In this document: one piece after another, positions 53,209 to 57,649 of the stretch
Position numbering within the stretch: the stretch's first letter is position 1
How the letters are laid out: every line of letters starts with the position of its first letter
NCBI GenBank assembly: GCA_036823295.1
Contig: DAISGD010000017.1
Span: 1-57,649 of the forward strand
Direction: 5' to 3'
DNA from: UBA4742 sp002403895
GTDB lineage: Bacteria > Actinomycetota > Acidimicrobiia > Acidimicrobiales > Acidimicrobilacustridaceae
DNA: 57,649 nucleotides
Position numbers and translations under genes: made by a program
Notes under the pieces: generated by a model
Told to the model about the DNA's origin: nothing
Seen by the model: only the letters and a program-made list of their open reading frames with translations
Databases searched by the model: none

Positions 53209-54327
53209 ATGAGCGATCCGCAACCGGCCGGTGCCTACGTCGAGGTCGATCCGACGACGGGGCCGGTGGGCAAGGCCGAACGGCGGCCGAAGACCGCGGC
53301 GGGCTTCGACGCCGGCGACGATCCCAACGCCCCCGTCCTGGAGGTCCGCGACCTCTCCGTCGAGTTCAAGACCGAGGACGGCCAGGTCCTGGCGGTGCAG
53401 AACGTGAGCTACACCCTGCATGAGCGGGAGACCCTCGGCATCGTGGGAGAGTCGGGCTCGGGCAAGACGGTGACTTCGATGGCCGTGCTTGGTCTGTTGC
53501 CCAAGAAGGCGCAAGTGACCGGGGAGGTCCTGTTCCGGGGGCGCAACCTGCTGACCATGAGCGAGAAGGAGCGCCAGACGATTCGCGGCCGGCGTATCGC
53601 CATGGTCTTCCAGGACGCGCTGGCCTCGCTCAACCCGGTGTTCAAGGTCGGGGATCAGATCGCCGAGGCCATCAACGTCCATGCCGAGGACAAGATCTCG
53701 ACTGACGACGAGCGCGTGATCGAGTTGCTCAACCTGGTCGGCATCCCCAACCCCAAGGACCGGGCCAACCAGTACCCCCACGAGTTCTCCGGCGGCATGC
53801 GCCAGCGGGCCATGATTGCCATGTCGATCGCCAACGACCCTGACGTGATCATCGCCGACGAGCCGACCACGGCCCTCGACGTGACCATCCAGGCCCAGGT
53901 GCTCGAGGTGTTCGAGCGCATCCAGGACCGCACCAAGTCCGCCATCCTGCTCATCACCCACGATCTCGGCGTCGTGGCCGGAGTGACCGACCGGATCCTG
54001 GTCATGTACGCCGGGCGCCAGGTGGAGACCGGGACGGTGGACGATGTCTTCTACCAGCCCAGTCACCCCTACGCTCAGGGTCTGCTGGCCTCGCTGCCCC
54101 GGCTCGATCAGCGACGCGACGGTGAGCGCCTCTACCGCATCAAGGGCCAGCCGCCCTCGATGATCTTCCTGCCTCCGGGATGCGCATTCAATCCCCGGTG
54201 CCCCACGGCCGAGGTGGGCCTGTGCGACGTGACCCGCCCTCAGCTGATCGAGGTGTCACCGGACCATCACTCGGCCTGCCATTTCGCCGCTGAGATCTAC
54301 GACGGCAGCCGGGTGGTGATCTCATGA
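53209..54327 (+). CDS. ABC transporter ATP-binding protein (DppD type)
   Basis: 372 aa. After a 35-residue variable N-terminus, the ATPase has Walker A GESGSGKT, Q-loop VFQDALASLNPVFKVG, signature SGGMRQR, Walker B VIIADEPT and switch His in LLITHDLGVVAG. The C-terminal oligopeptide-transporter extension includes the Cys-rich CAFNPRCPTAEVGLC...ACHF, which may hold an Fe-S cluster in this family. ATG 53209 is chosen over TTG 53200, which overlaps the permease stop; neither has a good ribosome binding site. Confidence 0.94.
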   Translation: MSDPQPAGAYVEVDPTTGPVGKAERRPKTAAGFDAGDDPNAPVLEVRDLSVEFKTEDGQVLAVQNVSYTLHERETLGIVGESGSGKTVTSMAVLGLLPKKAQVTGEVLFRGRNLLTMSEKERQTIRGRRIAMVFQDALASLNPVFKVGDQIAEAINVHAEDKISTDDERVIELLNLVGIPNPKDRANQYPHEFSGGMRQRAMIAMSIANDPDVIIADEPTTALDVTIQAQVLEVFERIQDRTKSAILLITHDLGVVAGVTDRILVMYAGRQVETGTVDDVFYQPSHPYAQGLLASLPRLDQRRDGERLYRIKGQPPSMIFLPPGCAFNPRCPTAEVGLCDVTRPQLIEVSPDHHSACHFAAEIYDGSRVVIS

Positions 54328-55406
54328 GCGACCAGGCACCGTCGCCCATCGACTCGCCGCCCCCGCCTCCGGCCACCGGAGAGGCCCCGTTCGCTGCGAT
54401 GGAGCCCTACGCCCTTGCCGGTGCTGATCCCATTCTCGAGGTGCGTGACCTGGTCAAGGTCTTCCCCGTCCGTTCCGGACTGTTGCAGCGCGTGGTCGGC
54501 GGCGTCCAAGCCGTGACCGGGATCAGCTTCTCGGTGGGACGAGGCCAGACCGTCGGGGTGGTGGGGGAATCCGGCTGCGGGAAGTCGACGATGGGTCGGC
54601 TCGTGCTGCGCCTCATCCCGGCTACGTCGGGGTCGGTGTCGTTCGAGGGGAACGACGTGTTGGAGATGGGGGGAAAGGATCTCAAGGCGTTCCGTCGTCG
54701 GGCCCAGATCGTGTTCCAGGACCCGTACGCGTCGCTCAACCCCCGACTGACGGTGCGAGGCATCATCGGTGAGCCGCTGACCATTGCCCGGTGGTCCAAG
54801 AAGGACATCGCCGCCCGGGTGAAGGAGCTGATGGAGCTGGTCGGGCTCAACCCGGAGCACGGCAATCGCTTCCCTCACGAGTTCTCCGGCGGCCAGCGCC
54901 AGCGCATCGGCATCGCCCGTGCGGTGTCGACCGAGCCTGAGCTGTTGGTGCTGGACGAACCGGTGTCGGCCCTCGACGTGTCGATCCAGGCCGGGGTGGT
55001 CAACCTGCTGGAGGACCTGCAGGACCGTCTCGGGCTGTCGTATGTGTTCATCGCCCATGACCTGTCGGTGATACGTCACATTGCCGACGTGGTGGCGGTG
55101 ATGTACCTGGGCAAGATCGTCGAGATCGGCCCGGCCACCGAGGTGTACGAGCGGGCCTCGCACCCCTACACCCAGGCTCTGCTGTCGGCCGTCCCGGTGC
55201 CGGACCCCCGCAAGGAGCGCGAGCGCACCCGCATCGTGTTGGAGGGTGACGTGCCCAGCCCCGCCGACCCGCCGTCGGGCTGCCGGTTCCGTACGAGATG
55301 CTGGAAGGCGCAGGAGATCTGCGCCCAGCAGGAGCCGGCCCTGATCGATCGCGGTCAGGGGCACCCGGTGGCCTGCCATTTCTCCGAGGTGGCCGTCGTT
55401 ATCTAG
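54324..55406 (+). CDS. ABC transporter ATP-binding protein (DppF type)
   Basis: 360 aa. A Pro-rich N-terminus is followed by EVRDLVKVFPVRSGLLQRVV, Walker A GESGCGKS, Q-loop VFQDPYASLNPRLTVRGI, signature SGGQRQR, Walker B LLVLDEPVSALD and switch FIAHDLSVIRH. The C-terminal Cys-rich extension is CRFRTRCWKAQEICAQ...ACHF. ATG 54324 overlaps the DppD stop (ATGA). It pairs with the preceding ATPase to power the importer. Confidence 0.95.
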   Translation: MSDQAPSPIDSPPPPPATGEAPFAAMEPYALAGADPILEVRDLVKVFPVRSGLLQRVVGGVQAVTGISFSVGRGQTVGVVGESGCGKSTMGRLVLRLIPATSGSVSFEGNDVLEMGGKDLKAFRRRAQIVFQDPYASLNPRLTVRGIIGEPLTIARWSKKDIAARVKELMELVGLNPEHGNRFPHEFSGGQRQRIGIARAVSTEPELLVLDEPVSALDVSIQAGVVNLLEDLQDRLGLSYVFIAHDLSVIRHIADVVAVMYLGKIVEIGPATEVYERASHPYTQALLSAVPVPDPRKERERTRIVLEGDVPSPADPPSGCRFRTRCWKAQEICAQQEPALIDRGQGHPVACHFSEVAVVI

Positions 55407-55451
55407 CGCTCGCTCACCGTCCCGACGATCGTGGGTGGAGTGGCCGGCTGC

Positions 55452-55457
55452 TAGCCT
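55452..55457 (+). promoter_or_regulatory. -10 hexamer of secG
   Basis: TAGCCT, with transcription starting near 55464 and a leader of about 27 nt before GTG 55491. Only a weak GGGG serves as ribosome binding site. Confidence 0.45.
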
Positions 55458-55490
55458 GCTGTCGTTCTATCGGCTCACCCGGGGTTCATC

Positions 55491-55724
55491 GTGTTGCTCA
55501 CCATCGTGCTCGTCGTCCATGTGATCGTCAGTGGCACCCTGATCTTCCTGGTGCTGTTGCACAGCGGGAAGGGCGGCGGCCTCTCCGACATGTTCGGTGG
55601 CGGCCTCGGGGCCTCGGCGGCAGGCTCGACGGTGGTGGAGAAGAACCTCGATCGCATCACCTTGGTGGCGGCCCTGATCTTCGGGTTCAGCTGCGTCTCA
55701 ACTGCCCTGTTGATGAACAAGTAG
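55491..55724 (+). CDS. secG: preprotein translocase subunit SecG
   Basis: 77 aa with two membrane helices (LTIVLVVHVIVSGTLIFLVLL and ITLVAALIFGFSCVSTALLM). The conserved connecting loop HSGKGGGLSDMFGGGLG is present. SecG assists SecYE in protein export. In many actinobacteria secG directly follows tpiA; here five importer genes lie between them. The tRNA-Leu(GAG) downstream recalls the E. coli secG-leuU arrangement. Confidence 0.95.
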   Translation: MLLTIVLVVHVIVSGTLIFLVLLHSGKGGGLSDMFGGGLGASAAGSTVVEKNLDRITLVAALIFGFSCVSTALLMNK

Positions 55725-55743
55725 CAACCGGGGCCGGGGCGGC

Positions 55744-57462
55744 ATGACCTCACGCTCTTCCCGACCGGGTGGTAGCGGTCGTTGGCCGATTGCGGCCGCG
55801 TCCGTGCTTGTGCTCGCCCTGCTGGCTGGCTGCACGAGTGGCAAGGGCGGGTCGGGTGATTCGGCCGAAGTCAACCATTCGGGCGGGACGTTGCGGCTGG
55901 CGGTGACCGGCCTGACGTCGTATGACCCCGCCACGGTGGTGCCCACCGACCAGGCCGAGATGGTGGCGGCCGACCTGGTGTCCGATGGTCTGACCGCGAT
56001 CGATGCCCAGTCGGGGGCGGTGGTGCCTTCGTTGGCCGAGTCGTGGGCGGCAGACGACGCGGGCACGAGGTGGACGTTCACGTTGCGCGACGGGGCGATG
56101 TTCAGCGATGGCAGCCCGGTCACCGCCGCGGACGTGGTCACGGCCCTGAGCCGGGTGGCGGCGCGGGGGAGCGCCACGTTGGCCGCTGCTCGTCTGGAGG
56201 GGATCTCGGGCTACGCCGACCTGGTGGCGGGACGGACGACCTCGCTGGCCGGGTTGGAGGCGGTCGACGACCGGACGCTGACCATCACCACGACCTCGTC
56301 GGATGTCGAGTTGCCCTTGCTGTTGGGTTCGCCCGTCTATGGCGTGATGAAGGTGTCTCCGACGGCGGAGGTGACGACGACGGCATCGACGGCGGCGCCG
56401 GGCTCGGCCGGGGTCGACGGTGGGGCCCTGACCGGGTCGGGCCCGTTCGCCGTGGCGTCTGACGATGGGACGACCTTGCATCTGGTGCGGGTGTCGAGCT
56501 CGGTGGCCGAGCTCGACGGGGTGGATCTGGTGCGGGTGGCCGACGGCCCGGCCGCCGATGCCGCGGTGCGGGACGGCTCGGCCGACTGGGCGCCCCTATC
56601 GGGGGTGACGGCCGCTGCTGCGGCGAGTGCCTCGTCGACCTCCACGTCGACGGCGACGACTGACTCACCAGGAACGACCGGACCCGACGGCACCGCGCCG
56701 GCCGACTCGACGGTGGTGAAGACTGCGCCACTGGGAGCGGAGGAGTTCTTCGGGATGAACGTGGCCAACCCGGTGCTGACCAACCCGGTGTTCCGCCAAG
56801 CGATCGTCAAGGGGATCGACCGAGCCAAGCTGGTCACGCTGGGGCCGGCGGGGTTGCGTCCGAGCTCGGCGGTTGTCCCCCCCGGAGTGCCGGGCGCGGT
56901 GGACGATCCCTGTGGGAGCCCGTGTGCATATGACCCGGCGGCGGCCAAGGCGTTGGTGGCCCAGGCCTTTCCGGGTGGGGGAGTGCCCACCGTCGACGTG
57001 GACACCGACGACGATCCGGCCGATGTGGCCTTGGCCAACGCGGTGCAGGCATCGCTGGTGGCGATCGGCGTCCCGGCCAACGTGGTGGTCAAGCCCTTCG
57101 CTGAGTATCAGCGCTTCGTCACCACCGGGCAACAACAGTTGTTCCGCACGGGCTGGGTGGGGATGGCGCCGAGCCCAGGGTCCTACCTCGACCCGTTGTT
57201 CCGCTCGAACTCGCTCGACAACCTGACCGCACTGGCCTCGGCCAGTGTGGACACCCGGTTGGGGACGGCCAGGGCCACCAAGGACGACGCCGCCCGCGTG
57301 GCGCAATATCAGGCGTTGGAGAAGGACGTGCTCGCCCTGTGGCCGGTGGTGCCGCTGGGGTCGTACGTGGCGTCGGTGCGGCTGTCGGCGCGGGTGGAAC
57401 ACTACGTCCAGCGGCTGGACGGGACGTTCGACGCGCTCCAAGTGCAGGTCGGCTCGAGCTGA
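55744..57462 (+). CDS. second peptide-type substrate-binding lipoprotein
   Basis: 572 aa. Signal peptide with lipobox LAGC (Cys30), then a family 5 solute-binding domain with GGTLRLAVTGLTSYDPATVV, MFSDGSPVTAADVVTALSRV and FRQAIVKGIDRAKLV. A low-complexity Ser/Thr/Ala insert (about 295-320) interrupts the domain at a surface loop. A disulfide is possible in DDPCGSPCAYD. It is only distantly similar to the lipoprotein at 49420, so it may present a different ligand to the same permeases. It starts at ATG 55744, 19 nt after secG, with GGGGCCGGGGCGGC upstream rather than a clear Shine-Dalgarno sequence. Confidence 0.9.
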   Translation: MTSRSSRPGGSGRWPIAAASVLVLALLAGCTSGKGGSGDSAEVNHSGGTLRLAVTGLTSYDPATVVPTDQAEMVAADLVSDGLTAIDAQSGAVVPSLAESWAADDAGTRWTFTLRDGAMFSDGSPVTAADVVTALSRVAARGSATLAAARLEGISGYADLVAGRTTSLAGLEAVDDRTLTITTTSSDVELPLLLGSPVYGVMKVSPTAEVTTTASTAAPGSAGVDGGALTGSGPFAVASDDGTTLHLVRVSSSVAELDGVDLVRVADGPAADAAVRDGSADWAPLSGVTAAAAASASSTSTSTATTDSPGTTGPDGTAPADSTVVKTAPLGAEEFFGMNVANPVLTNPVFRQAIVKGIDRAKLVTLGPAGLRPSSAVVPPGVPGAVDDPCGSPCAYDPAAAKALVAQAFPGGGVPTVDVDTDDDPADVALANAVQASLVAIGVPANVVVKPFAEYQRFVTTGQQQLFRTGWVGMAPSPGSYLDPLFRSNSLDNLTALASASVDTRLGTARATKDDAARVAQYQALEKDVLALWPVVPLGSYVASVRLSARVEHYVQRLDGTFDALQVQVGSS

Positions 57463-57515
57463 GCGGGCGCCGGGTGGCGGCCGGCCCGGGTTCGAATAAC
57501 AGGAGGGCCACGCGC

Positions 57516-57521
57516 TAGAGT
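57516..57521 (+). promoter_or_regulatory. -10 hexamer for tRNA-Leu(GAG)
   Basis: TAGAGT would start transcription near 57528, about 37 nt before the mature tRNA. Confidence 0.45.
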
Positions 57522-57564
57522 CGCGCTTCGCATCCGTTGGCCCGCAGGTCTTCTGGATGGCCAC

Positions 57565-57648
57565 GTCGGAGTGGCGGAATAGGCAGACGCGCTAGCTTGA
57601 GGGGCTAGTGCCCGAAAGGGCGTGGGGGTTCAAGTCCCCCCTCCGACA
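57565..57648 (+). tRNA. tRNA-Leu (anticodon GAG)
   Basis: Acceptor stem GTCGGAG (57565-57571) pairs with CTCCGAC (57641-57647), and the discriminator is A. The anticodon stem CTAGC/GCTAG holds the loop TTGAGGG, so the anticodon is GAG (CUC/CUU codons). A long variable arm, TGCCCGAAAGGGCG, and T-arm GGGGG-TTCAAGT-CCCCC are present. The window ends one base after the discriminator, so whether CCA is encoded cannot be seen. Confidence 0.95.
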
Positions 57649-57649
57649 C

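Overview
The window is high-GC DNA that is almost entirely coding. Its gene order is actinobacterial: pdtaR-polA-rpsA, coaE, uvrB, uvrA, then uvrC-rapZ-gap-pgk-tpiA and secG. The tyrosine in PolA motif B, the GAGRS P-loop of RapZ and the ANTAR regulator beside polA fit Actinobacteria. The lack of mycolic-acid genes, the Flp/Tad locus and the many TAnnnT-type leaderless starts suggest a deep lineage such as Acidimicrobiia. That placement is an inference from gene content; no database was searched. The window is bounded by two tRNA-Leu genes, CAA on the minus strand at the left and GAG on the plus strand at the right.

Layout. 0-7.3 kb: DUF3105 protein, small coiled-coil protein, ANTAR response regulator, DNA polymerase I, small membrane protein, methyltransferase, ribosomal protein S1. 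7.3-16 kb: a Tad (Flp) pilus machine (cpaB, tadZ/cpaE, tadA/cpaF, a VWA-TadB fusion, tadC, a polytopic membrane protein) facing two Flp pilin genes on the other strand. 16-18.8 kb: a NarL-type two-component system. 18.8-24 kb: coaE, then a minus-strand dprE2-ubiA-dprE1 set that should make decaprenyl-phospho-arabinose, then a GT-C-like membrane protein. 24-30.8 kb: uvrB, another GT-C-like protein, and uvrA behind a LexA-type box. 30.8-38.8 kb: a tightly overlapping polysaccharide operon (sugar-phosphate transferase, GT2, flippase, GT-like/FkbM fusion, nucleotide-sugar dehydrogenase, GDP-mannose 3,5-epimerase-like protein). 38.8-42.6 kb: methyltransferase, nadA and a GT-C-like protein on the minus strand. 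42.6-49.2 kb: uvrC, methyltransferase, rapZ, gap, pgk, tpiA. 49.2-57.5 kb: a complete peptide/nickel-type ABC importer, secG, a second substrate-binding lipoprotein, tRNA-Leu.

How the parts connect. UvrA, UvrB, UvrC and Pol I supply most of nucleotide excision repair. The pilus, the arabinose-donor genes, four GT-C-like membrane proteins and the capsule-type operon form a surface-structure theme. The boldest inference is that a decaprenyl-phosphate pentose donor is used on the cell surface, possibly on the pilins. The most unusual non-coding signals are a structured leader that closes exactly on the cpaB start codon, a possible switching leader before nadA, a strong hairpin between the two pilin genes, and at least twelve genes whose start codon lies 6-8 nt after a -10 hexamer with no Shine-Dalgarno sequence. 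No gap between genes exceeds about 235 bases. I saw no insertion sequence, integrase, CRISPR array or replication origin.
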